Assembly (NCBI GenBank): GCA_013399695.1
Contig: VXAU01001354.1
Location: 1,000,905 to 1,064,904, forward strand
Reading direction: 5' to 3'
From: Formicarius rufipectus
Lineage: Eukaryota > Chordata > Aves > Passeriformes > Formicariidae
Length of the DNA stretch: 64,000 nt
This document shows positions 51,980 to 63,500 of the stretch, one piece after another. Made by a program: the position numbers and the translations under genes. Position 1 is the stretch's first letter; the number at the start of each line of letters is the position of its first letter. The notes beneath the pieces were generated by a model. The model saw only the letters and a program-made list of their open reading frames with translations, made no database searches and was not told the origin of the DNA.

Positions 51980-52676
51980 CAACAAGTTAGCAAAGGCATA
52001 CAGAGCCTTTGGAAAACTCCACAAAAGAGTCTGGCACAATAAACATCTGAAGAAAAGTACAAAGATCAGGGTCTACAGAGCCATCGTACTGTCTACTCTT
52101 CCCTATGGGTCTGAATCTTGGGTCATCTACCACCACCACCACCTGCGACTCCTCCAATGCTTCCACCAGTGCTGCCTCTGTCCAATCCTAAACATCCACT
52201 GGTCCGATTACGTGACTAATGTGTCTGTTCTGGAACAGGCAGAGGTCACCAGTATCGAGGCCATGCTGCTGAGATGGCAACTGCGCTGGGCAGGGCACAT
52301 CTCCAGGATGGAGGATCACCACCTCCCTAAGATTGTGCTCTATGGTGAACTCGCCACCGGCTGCTGCAAGAGAGGAGCCCCCAAGGAGAGATACAAGGAC
52401 TGCCTGAAACAACACCTCAGCCTTGGCCATACTGACCACCATCAGTGGTCCACTCTGGTCTCCAATCAGGAGACATGGAGACACACAACCTATAACGATG
52501 CTGTCTCCTTTGAAACCGCACGCAGAATCAGCCTGGAGGAGAAAAGACACCACAGAAAGAACCATGCCTTGACAGTACCACCTATGGAAACTTTCTGCTG
52601 CGCCTTTTGCAACCAGACTTGCCTATCTCGCATTGGCCTTATCAGCCATCAGCACGCTTGCAGCAAGCGTGGGTAA
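51980..52676 (+). pseudogene. C-terminal fragment of a non-LTR retrotransposon polyprotein, open frame about 232 codons
   Basis: The frame runs without a stop from the insertion edge to TAA at 52674-52676. There is no start codon of its own; the protein is cut off by 5' truncation. In order it shows NKLAKAYRAFGKLHKRVW, YRAIVLSTLPYGSESW, LLQCFHQCCL, LEQAEVTSIEAMLLRWQLRW, AGHISRMEDHHLPKIVLYGE, KRGAPKERYKDCLKQHL, a WRHTTYNDAVSFETARR block and a terminal C-x2-C-x12-H-x3-C motif (CAFC ... SHQHAC), the spacing of a C2H2/CCHC zinc finger. The endonuclease and the catalytic part of the polymerase are missing. The CAC repeat at 52129-52142 expands a histidine run and may be a local slippage change. 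The lack of stops or frameshifts contrasts with every CR1 copy here. Confidence 0.85.
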
Positions 52677-52725
52677 AACTCTCCCAAATCTTCATTCACC
52701 AAGTCTAGCCATGATGATTATGATG
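51980..52725 (+). mobile_element. 5'-truncated non-LTR retrotransposon, probably RTE-like, 746 bp
   Basis: The insertion is flanked by the 13-bp direct repeat and ends in an ATGATGATTATGATG microsatellite-like tail instead of CR1 octamers or poly-A. It is entirely unlike the CR1 copies in codon use and sequence. The plus strand encodes the region after the reverse-transcriptase palm, including YRAIVL, LPYGSESW and RWQLRWAGHISRMED, and then a cysteine/histidine motif near the end. The RWAGH..RM motif and short tail are widely seen in RTE/I-type retrotransposons. I place it with RTE-like elements provisionally; birds are known to carry AviRTE elements in some lineages, but I cannot confirm that identity without a search. 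It carries no promoter and only the 3' end, so it cannot move by itself. Confidence 0.85.
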
Positions 52726-52738
52726 ATCAATAACCAAA
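52726..52738 (+). repeat. Right target-site duplication ATCAATAACCAAA
   Basis: It is the exact partner of 51967-51979, directly after the ATG/GAT tail of the insertion. Confidence 0.9.
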
Positions 52739-55700
52739 ATATAAAGCTTTATATTTTATTAGTAGAAACACATGCTATATACTGTCATAGTACTCAATTT
52801 TTCTTCTCTTTGACATGATTATTTGAAACTGAAGACCTTCTGTTGCTTATTGCAAGACTACTTGTTATATCTAAATGCATTCCTGAGCATGTGTAATACT
52901 GTTGCTTTAATGCACTGTAGAATGGGATTAAACAATCTACTCACAGTGCAGGGTGTTCAAGTTGATACTAAATCCAAAGTAAATTAGACAAGGTCATACA
53001 TCAGTACTTAAGTGCAAGGTTTATCACTTTTGATTTCATTCCCTGCAACTTCCTGCTCTTTTTGTTAAAATTTACATCTCCTGTGTTTTATATGAATCTT
53101 GTGTTGATCTCATGCCTAAAAGGAAAGGGTCTTTGAGGACACCAGACTCCTTCACATATCTCATTAGCTTTAGATTCACTGTGTACAGTTTTCCACTTGC
53201 CATAGTTGTATATAGCACGAAGTAAATTTTGTCTGTGAACTGCCTTTCTATGCAAAAGTGGAAAGAGGGGCTATTAGCCTCAGATATTCTCTCCACAAGT
53301 GAGCAGCTTCTCGGACCAAGCACGAAAAAGCTGATAAAAGAAGTCCGCTGTGAGCACACATGAGGGGATTCAGAAAGGCCATCAGCACAAAAAAATCTCT
53401 CTAGCAATCATGTCAGCAGCAGTCTGAGATCATAAAGCAGAGCATACCTTCGATGGATGCTAAATCTGGGCCAATTTTACTTTCTAAAACAAAACATCTG
53501 GCTTCTTAAAGATGTATGTCTTTTGTTAAAGGGGATTTTTCAAAAACTGAAGTGCTGAGGTTCAGAAAACCTTTTGGTTACATGTGGAAAATGCACTTGT
53601 CTTTTCCAGAAAGCTGAAGTCTCAAGACTTCATCTCACAGTTCTGCAATAAGAGATGTTTTGGGGATTTTGACTATGAACTCTAGCCTTGGGACACTGAC
53701 ATGCTTATTTTTTTAATATCTACCTAAGTAGATTTGAGTGATTTTCAAACAGAACAAGTAAAATCACATTAGGTAAAATCAGCTGGTGATGTGTTGAATG
53801 AGTGGTTAGTTTACAACATCCTACATTTTTATACCTAAATTAAGTTACTTTTCAGTAGCGTAAACAAAGAGAACCACTTTAATCCCAAGTATATTTAATT
53901 AAAATAAGGTAATTATTGTAGAGCTGTATTTGAACAGACAATACAGTTGCAGCAATTATCTGTAATTATGCAGCTCCAATCAGAGAATAATGGAGGTTTC
54001 AATGTCACTAAGCACTATAAGGATAATTTCTCTTCCATTATTCTGATGAGCAAATAATTAGCAACTTTAGAAAAAAATCTACATGGGGGCATGACAGCCA
54101 CATTTGAACTACAATCTGGATTGGTAATGATCAGGGTATTCAGTGCAAAAATAAAAAGTAGCATCCTCAGTTGGTTCCAGCTGAACAGTCATGTACTTCC
54201 TAAAAGAAGAGCATTTATTCCATGGTCACAGTTAAGGGACCCAATCATGTTTGAATACAATTGCATTCTTACTGAATGAGACCTTAAAATAGCAATATTT
54301 AATAATATAGGTGAACAAGTCCTAGCTAAAATCTTCTTCTCTAACAATGGATATCCTGGTCCAAAACAACAATGCAAACATGGATTCACCTGAACATCTA
54401 ACTGGTTCTTAATTGCTATATTCCTGGTCTGAGAAGGAAAAGACTTGAGCCAAAGAATAGAATTTCTTCAAACATGTAACTGAAATTCAGAAGGAAAAGA
54501 GTAGAAACTCTGGTGACAGTGCTAACAGACTGTACTCCAGAGATAAACATAGCTTGTCTCACAAATTTCTGTATGCACTGTCTCCAGATTGCCAGTTTTC
54601 TGTGGTTCACCTTCAGCATTACACAGAAACTTACAAGAATGGATGTACCTAAAAGCCAGACATCTCCTGACATTTTGTTCTGTTTCTCAATCTGCAGCAC
54701 TGGACATGACCTATTTTGCAACAGGCTGTTAATTCTGCTGATAATAGACAGCAGATATAATACCCAGCGAGACACAGCCATGAGAGCTGCCAGCAAGCCT
54801 GACAGTTCAGCACCCATCACCTCTGTTGACATTGCTGAACACTGCTGAGTTCACCTGCTGCCTACTTGGTGAGAGTGCCATGAGATCACCTCTCCACATA
54901 CTCATCCCAGGAAGCTGTGATCACTCTGGTGCCCCAGCTAACTCCCAGGTTGGTTGTGTTCTGCTTTAGACTGTTGCTGACTCACCTAAGCCAGGGATCA
55001 AAGTCAACCTAGGTTTTCTGCTCAAACAGGGAAAGAGAAGAGTCTCTAGGTGAGGTCTGGTGGATTGAACTACCCCTTTGAAAGGGTCTGTTCCACTCCT
55101 ACAGCTAAACTGCCAGAAGTTACCTCAGTTGCACATCTGAAGCTGGATGGGATTACTCCAGACATAAGAGATCAATCTTCTCTTCTATCCACCCTTAGCA
55201 AGGGTGGCACAGTGGACAAAAAGGGCTGCCACGACATCACACTGTTCCTCACCTAGCACGTAGTTCAAAGCTTCAGGAGGACTAACAGCTGCTGCTCCCA
55301 AATGCTAGCTAGGCCATTTTTCTTTCTCTTCTTAAGCCCCATGTGTGGGACACAAAAGACCCTACAGACACCTACTCGTTCCTTGGCCACACCCTAAGGA
55401 AAATACAGCACTGTCACTGACAAGGAGCATCTCCTATCTATAGAAAACTTGGCAGCTACAATCACTGAATTTATGTTCAGGGAAAGTAATGTGGTTTTAA
55501 AAGGAATTTAATAGGATTCTTAAATGACAGTTGATTCTAGACAAGACCCTGACAAGCTCCCAGTTTTTCCCTTTTATGGGTGATGTAATCTTTTCTGTTC
55601 ATTTTCAGAACCAGAAACCCATCTAAGATTCCAAACAGAGGTTTTCAAGCACAAACATTTTGCAGTGTGAACTGGAATGAAAAACACTAAAATTCTCTGT

Positions 55701-58700
55701 GGCCTAGATAGAAATGATATGCAGCACAGAAAAAATATTTGGGGTGGTGGGGAAGATACCTTTCTTATACAGTTGCAATTTTATAAGATCTGAAAAAGAT
55801 TAATGCTCCACTTTGAAGGGTTGAAATAAGTAAAGGTGTTAGAAACCTCTTTGCACATTTTCCCTCGGTGTTCAGATTTAAAAGAATATTGAGGAAACAT
55901 GGTGCTTTAAGGAGAGACTACCAAAACTTTCTGCTAGACTAACAGCTCTGTGGACACAACGTGTATTTGAATTTCAGACTTGACAAACACCACATACTGA
56001 TTGCAAGGCTTAAAAGACAGCCTCCGTCCCAGCCATGTTCCTCTGTCTTCAGGTTGTTCACCAGGTATCTGCAGCCCAGTGTCACAGTCTCTCCCAGTCT
56101 GGGAGGCTGGCAGCCAGCTGGTGGCCAGAAAGACAGCCATGTACCTCCAGGAACACAAAAAATATGTTCCAGCTGCCCACTTGGTCAAGTCCTTCAGAAA
56201 TGCATAATCCCTGTTGGCAGCTTGTGGCCCTTTACAATATTTCAGCCATTTTGAACTAAAATGTAAATGCGAACTGAAATTCTATTACACGCTTGCCCCT
56301 CACAACTCAATCCATCACCTCCTTGCTAACAATAAAAAGAGAAGTCCTGCAGTTTTCTCATTAGGCCAATACTTTACTGGCAATGCATGATGAAGTGAAT
56401 AACACTTTCTACATTTGAGCAAGGCTCTCCCAGCAAAGCCTTGATCATTGTGCCCTATAAAAGGGGCTGTAGCTTAATCAAGACTTTTGACTCCCATGGT
56501 GATTAGACAGCATGAGGAAGGCCAAAGTTTCCCAAAGAGACAGTCTGCATCCATGCAGGGAAAAAATGTTCTCAATATATTCATAACCAAAATTGCAATG
56601 ACATCTGCACGCTACTGGGTCAGACTTTGCTTATTATATGGTATAAAAACGTCTTCTTGTATTAGATTTTGTGACAACCAGCCATTGCTTGAGTGAATTA
56701 CAAACATCTTCCCTGGAACTGGATACCAATTGTTGCCTCTTAGTTTATAGCATTTCAATAACTGTACATTCTTCAGAATAATGAACAATTAAGATAGAAC
56801 TTCAGATTTTGTCTGCAGCAAATATGATATACTTTTCTTATATTTTTGTTCTACACAGTTTCCAGTTTCTTGCTTTAATGTGTTTGTACTCTTTCATGTA
56901 GTAAATTATTTTTCTTCCTAGTAGTGCTTTCTTTGTATGTTGGCTGAGGAAGAAGTGGGGGAGACAATGTTGTCACAACTCCATTGATCTACACTCTTCA
57001 CTGATATGCTAGCAATTATCTTTCACTTGTTTCCCCCTAAAGACTATGTTATTGCATTATCCCATTTTTTTTTACATGATTTTTTTTTACTTAATTTAGT
57101 TCTGAACTTTGACCAGTTTCCCTTTTGAAGTAGATTCTAGTTCTGTATTTGTAGGGTTTGTCATGACGTTGGCTAACAGAAGTTCATATCTATTCTGCTG
57201 CATTACAGAGACAGTGTTCTATCTTTACCTCTCCCTATGCCTCTGGACATGGAGTGCACAAACCATTGGGGGATAAGAAGAAATAAACCAAAACAAACAA
57301 TAAAACCCACCACAACAACAAAACAAACAAAAAACCAAAATATTTGTATTGTCCTACTCTGTAAACAGTTCAAAACCCTGACAGAGAAAAATGCAGCAAC
57401 AGAGAGCTCTAGAGGCCCTATCCTGCATTGCACCAACTCCCTCATATATACAGTTTTCCATACACAGAATGCATGCCCCATCACTTATTTGATGCCCAGA
57501 AAGCTTACAAACCACTTCAGCCGTAAGCCGCAATTATGAGAGATCCATCACTTTGTTCAGTTACTAGACCCAGGTTTGTTTAGTTCTTTGAAAATGAATG
57601 AGACAGAGAGGTTCTTTGCTTGCCTCTTTCTTTGCCAGATAGTGATTTTTGATTACAAGATCCTAGTTAATCTCTATAAAATAAGAAAAGTGTCATTACT
57701 ATAAATTCTGGACCAGTTCTGTAGTATTGCAATTTTCCTAAAATTTTAAGGAATCGCAAAACCCACAATACTTTTTCAGTTCAGGTGAGGAGCTGTGGTT
57801 GCAACTATACTTACCAAAATGCCTTTGAGGTAAGCTTGAAGTGGTTAGGAGGGAGAAAAACCCTTTCTAAGAGAGCCCAATCTCATTAGTATATGTAATA
57901 CAGGCATCATGTACCACTGAAGTTTATCTTTCCAAAGTACCGTTGAGCCATCTGACAAAAGGTAGGTGAGCAGCTTCTGAGAAGGAGCCACCTGTATCCC
58001 ATCCATGCTCTAAGGATGAAAACTACCCTACTGTGGAGCTGACCATTGACCTGATTATCACGATATGCAGAACAAAAGCTAAAACACTACTGCTACCACC
58101 CAAGAGACCAAACTTGCTACACCACAAACACAGATCTGCTTCACAGGAATGGTTTTAACTCAGGTCCTGAAGTTTTGTCATTGCTTATGAACCACAAGTT
58201 GCCTTTTTAATTGGAAGTCATCCCCAAGCAGCAGTATCCCAGCTCACTGACTGCCCCAGAGCACCTCTCTGGTATCACCCCAGTGTGTCTGGGAGTCTCT
58301 TTCCCTGTTATTCCTGAAGAAAAAGGGCTGTGGTCATGCCTGCCAGTTCCCAAAGCAGCACTTCCTCTTAGAGAGGGTCAAGATTTCTCAGGCACTCATG
58401 TGATGACAAGCAAAGCCAAAGGACAAGAGCTTAATTACAGAACACTGATTTGTTCAGTGCCCAGCATTTAAATCCATCCATCTACAAGCCTCTCCTCCAA
58501 GCTGTTCAAATCATGTTCTTCCACAAAAACTTAGGTAAGAGTCCCACAGAAATCTTTTCTGAGGCACAAAATCGCTTTATTCCTAATTTTTACCTTACAT
58601 AATAGAAGGGTATGTTCCCTAGCATCTGTCGGTTTTAACACAGTTTAACACAGTTTAACAGACATAGCATCTGTCAGTTTTAAAGTCCACAGTAAAATGA

Positions 58701-59681
58701 AACTACATTCACAGCCTTGAGGAGAAATAAAACCATAAGGATGCCACAAATAGGCCCCAACATAACCAAGAATGTTTGTCATTCACATGTACAACACACT
58801 TGTAAAAATGGATCATCTGGGAGGAGAAGAATCTCAGAGGACCAAATTCTGGCCAACACCAAATCAATATCAGGTGTTGGACTGCAAAAGCAAACTTGGC
58901 CAGATTCTCTGTTTAACTCACATATGTATGTATTACATTATCTTACAACCTTAATAACCTTCTAAGCTGCATTCTGGTTTAAATAAAAGACATTAGTATA
59001 GGTACGCTACTGCATACAAATCAGCGTAACAACTTCACAATGAGAATTATTTAAAATCTTATTGATTACATGAAGCAGATACAGAAAGAAATAAAAACTG
59101 CTCACACATGTAGCCATCTGACCTAGACAGACTATGCAAAATATCATGTCTCTGCAACATCTCCCTTGCTTGTGGCAACTGAAAATAATGGATCCATGTC
59201 TTTAAGTAACTAGACTCTCCTCAACCCTCCACCACCAGTGTCGAGGTAGTTTTACCAGCCTTCTTCTACTCTGAGGTCAGCTTCTAAGAGTTAGGTGGAT
59301 TTTTTCCCTCCCCAGCTTTAACCATCCCTTTTCTGCAAATCCTCTTTTTCACTTCTTCCCCTCCAGAACAGCTACTGGCAATCTCCTTCAGAGGCTGCAT
59401 CTTCCTCTTAAACCTTTCCTGCGTTTCTTTCTATTGAACACTCTCAGATGGTTAGCCCCAAAATTCAGAAATGATGGGTCCGACTAAAATACTATGGAAC
59501 ACCAACTACACAAAGCTAAACAGGTATAATTTGGGGATATTTCCTGCTTGCTCTTAACATGTGTGCAAGACCTTTATTGCACTGAAACTCTCACACCTTT
59601 CAGTGAGTACAGAGGTCTAGGCTACTGATGTAGTTCCCTCAGCAGAAGCCCTCACGGGGAAATCAGACCCCTTTGGGATTG
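52739..59681. other. Unique AT-rich sequence
   Basis: No gene or transposon is supported. The 138-codon minus-strand frame at 54416-54832 is hydrophobic in places but matches no family I know and has a complementary frame on the other strand. A CAAA-rich tract lies at 57285-57342. A short nested tandem repeat at 58620-58683 is listed separately. Confidence 0.5.
58620..58683. repeat. Nested local repeat: decamer array inside a 19-bp duplication
   Basis: TAGCATCTGTCGGTTTTAA (58620-58638) recurs as TAGCATCTGTCAGTTTTAA (58665-58683) with one mismatch. Between them the decamer CAGTTTAACA is repeated twice, with a third imperfect unit overlapping the first arm. A single slippage history could explain both levels. 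Confidence 0.8.
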
Positions 59682-60565
59682 ATCATAGAATAACAATGTC
59701 CTGGGTTAGAAGGGATCTTAAACATCATCCAGGTCCAACCCCTCTGCCATGGGCAGACATATCTTTCACTAGACCAGGTTGCTCAGAGCTCCATTCAACC
59801 ACAGCTTCTCTAGGCAACTTCCCAGTGCCTTACCACCCTTATAGTAAAGAATTTCTTCCTAATATGTGATATAAACCTCATCTTTTTCAGGTGAAGCCTT
59901 TCCCCCTTGTCCTGTCACTTACTACATGGCCTTGTAAATAATTTCTCTCCATCTGTCTTGTAGGCTCTCTCTTTAGGAAGAATGCAATTAAGTAAGCCTT
60001 CCCTAGCAGAATAACCCCAATTCTCTCAGCCTTTCCTCATAGGAGAGCTCCCCCATCCCTCTAATCATTTTAGTGGACTTCCTCTGGACTTGCTCCAAGA
60101 GGCTGATGTCCTTCCTGTGCTGGGGACCCCAGAACTGGACGCAGTGCTCCAGGTGAAGTCTCAAGAGCAGAGGAGCAGAATTGGCTTCCTGAGCCTGCTG
60201 GCCATGCAGGTTTTGATGCAGTCCAGGACATGACTGGCTCTCTGGGCTGTAAGCACACATTGCCAGCTCATGTCCAGCTTCTCATCCACCAGCACTCCTA
60301 AGTCCTTCTCAGCAGGAATGATCTGAATCTGTTCATCTACCAGCCTGTATTGATACCAGCCATTGTCCTAATCCAAGCACAGCACCTTGCACTTGCTCTT
60401 GTTAAACCGAATGAAATTCCCATGGCCCCACTTGTCGAGTTTGTCCAGGTCCCTCTGGATGGCATCCTGCCCTTCAGGTGTGTCAACAGCACCACTCAGC
60501 TTGGTGTCACCTGCAGATTTGCTGAGGGTACTCTCCATCCCTTCATGTATATCAACAGCAAAGAC
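59682..60565 (-). mobile_element. CR1 non-LTR retrotransposon, about 0.9 kb
   Basis: The left edge ATCATAGAATAACAATGTCCTGGGTTAGAAGGGATCTTAAACATCATCCAGGTCCAACCCC is a reversed CR1 3' end of a third subfamily. The minus strand then reads LRLHLEHCVQFWGPQHRKDISLLEQVQRKSTKMIRGMGELSYEERLRELGLF as separate motif blocks in the frame 60260-60003, the ORF2 C-terminus. Further right come GTCCAGGTCCCTCTGGATGGCATCCTGCCCTTCAGG and GTGTCACCTGCAGATTTGCTGAGGGTACTC, the region just after the polymerase FADD box (here a FAG/AD-like decay). Indels move the frame, so the copy is dead. The right edge is near 60565. Confidence 0.93.
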
Positions 60566-63500
60566 AGCACCTATGCACAGTAAGAGAGAGTTTCCAAGTC
60601 ATACCAGAGCCTTCAGTGTTGGCCCATCATTAGATGAAAACAGCTTTGAACTGGGCAAAACTCAAACTGGTAATCTGCCCATGAAAGACTCCACAGCTTG
60701 CTTAGCTAGGAACCAAGACAAAGCACTGCAAGTGAAATTCCAATGACCTCCTGTCCCTCTGCCAGAGCTCACAGGGACAGAGGGAGAACAGCTTTTCTGG
60801 CATGTGAATCTTCACAGCTTTTCAAGGCTTCCTGCAATTGTCAACGCTGAACCTCACAGGCTTTCCTAGTCATTTCTACAGAAGAAGAGAGGATTGTTCT
60901 GATCCAAAGAACAATACTGCTGGCCAATGGTCAATTATATTTTTGGATGAAGGAACCTCCTGGCTGATCTATTATCCATTTGTCATGTTAAAAGGGTTGT
61001 TCAATGCCATGTCCATATGTTCAAACAAGGTGTGCATTGTGAGGGTTGGTTTAGTCCCAAATATTCAATGCCAAAAAAGCTAGAGGGGAGAAAAGGGGGG
61101 GGGGGGGGGCCACACACAAAAAAAATAAAAAAAAAAAAAGAATAAAAAAAGAAAGAACACATTCCAGCAAATGAGCTGTTAAAAAGGTCAGTAATGATCA
61201 GCATGAAAGTTGTAAGGAGTGCTGTCTCAACATTTAAGCACCAGAAAATTATTCACACGAGTAATTGCATGTGAAGCAACTTAACTTTATTCTAGTTAAG
61301 AAAGAAAAAAAAAAAAGAGAAAAAAAAAAAAACAGACAAAGAAAACTCAAAAGGGCAAGCCTTAATTCAGTCTGATATTCGGGAAAATACTCCTTACAAA
61401 GATTAGTCTCTGTAGTCATAAAAAAATGCAGAGAAATAGTTGTGTGTATATATACATATATGATTATCTTAAGTAGAAGTAATTTATGTCTAACTTTTCA
61501 TTCTGAAATTAAAGGAAAATCCAAGTATTCAGTTGCTTATGAAACATAGTAAGAAATCTCATGGTCAAACAAAAAAAGAATAGGTTTTTTGCTCAAAATG
61601 CACCAAGAGAAAAAACAACAGCTTTCTGGATAAGTAATAATCAACAGCAGACTGCAATGCCATTATGCTTTACAGAGGACTGAATAGAATATGTGAAAAG
61701 ATTAGAACAAAAAATAAACTATAAAAACCCAGCTACCAGGCAGAAGAATGAGAAAGACATGGCTCGGCATTCTACAAAAATGATTTGAAAAAATCTATTA
61801 CTTTGGCAAATAGGAAAACGAAATAGAAAAGACGTAATAAGAGCAAGTTATTTTTCTTTGCCATTTTATTTGACAGTAATAATATCTAAGGTCATCTCTC
61901 ATATAAACTTACCCTAAGTGGAAACATTTTACTTCTCTTATGTTGCGATTGGACAGTAAAGTCATTTTAATTTGTTCATGTGGTGGTGTTCTTTATCTTG
62001 TATGGTTCCTCACAAGGTAACACATTTTATAATCGGAGGGGGAAAAAATAGATTTGTATAGTACCAATGAGGGTTATAGGCAGCAAAGACAGTTTTAGTG
62101 GCTTATAAAAACTGAAACAGGAAGATGGCCACAAAAGACTAAGAAACTCTGCCAGTGAGTTCATATTATTCACAAGAATACAAAACTCTCAGGATACTAA
62201 TTTCAAATCTGCATCTCTATCCTTACTGTATTATCTCTTTGTCAAGGCTTATGAACAATGTTTCCATCTCTCAAAACTCTTAGGTTCCCACAAGGACTTG
62301 GACTATTACTCAAAAGTTTCCACTAGCCTTCAAATAAAAATCAGATAGCAGGGTGTTTTTACAAAGGGAGTAAAGGGTGCCCTCACAAGAGTCTTTTGAC
62401 ATACATAATTGTGCATGTATACTTATACATACAAAAAATTAACTTGAAAGCATTTCTTACAAAAAAAAAAAAAAAAAACCAGAAAGAGAAGGAAAAACAG
62501 CCTGAAATATTTTGAAGGGTAGGTGCTATGTAGTTCGGAATTTACGGTACCCATTATCTATGTTCAAAAATGATAATGTTAAAAACATTCAAACAATCAC
62601 TCTAAAAGTTTGAGTGCAATTACAAAATACAACATTCCTGCAGCTTCTAATGTTTTCCTTTCTCTTTTTTGTAATGTATTGAGAATGACACTAATAATGT
62701 CAATAACATTCATGCATAAGTCTCACACAATATTTGTCATTTTCTGTACCATGTCAAGAGCAAGAATGAAGGTGCTAATCTCTGGCAGAAGTGCTTTCAG
62801 CCAAAATTCAGATCAAAATGCTAGCACTTATAATGAAGCACCACCATTAGAATGAAAACAAGCCTAGGTAATTGTTATGAGAATAAGTAGGGTAAGACTG
62901 TATTTAATGTCCCCCTTCATTACAAATCCACTTGGCATCCATTCTAATTACTAGCTTATTCTCAAAAAAAAAAAAAAAAACCCAAAATAATTATTTGATG
63001 TGTTGGTGGATGTCATATGTGCCTTGTACATTTACAGCACCTCCACTGTAATTCCACATTAATTATATTTCACATTATGTACTGCATAATGCTGCAATAT
63101 TAAATGTTCCAATTTTGTAAATGAGAATATTAAGCTCACTTTTGTCTATTCTAATCCCATTTTACCCTTTTTCCACTTCAGTATCAGAACTCTTCTGTTC
63201 TATTACCAAATTCATAAACACCTGAAACACAACTCTTTCACACAGAAGAGCTAAACCTTTGACAATGAAAGGAAAAGGAAACCCTATTTTTCATCAATTC
63301 CATATCACTTTAATATATTTTCCTGCTTTTGCTTTCTTACTAGGATCATAAAATACAAGGTGAGAGAAAAAAATTGGTGTACTAGACTCCAGTCATCATA
63401 GGTATAGAAATAATAGGCTACTGGTCAATGATTTTAAGAAATGTGCCACTTCAATTATACCCTGATCTCTTCTCACTCAATTTGACATTTGCTCAGAGAT

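Noticed and set aside
52188..52565. Minus-strand frame of 125 codons over the RTE-like insertion
   Set aside because: The plus-strand frame carries the conserved retrotransposon motifs. This one is its antisense shadow.
54416..54832. Hydrophobic minus-strand frame of 138 codons that briefly suggested a receptor fragment
   Set aside because: No family motif is present, the opposite strand is open over much the same stretch, and there is no plausible start or splice context.
55030..55440. Possible LTR segment (GC-richer, CpG-containing)
   Set aside because: I could not identify TG/CA ends, a TATA or poly-A signal in order, or a target-site duplication.
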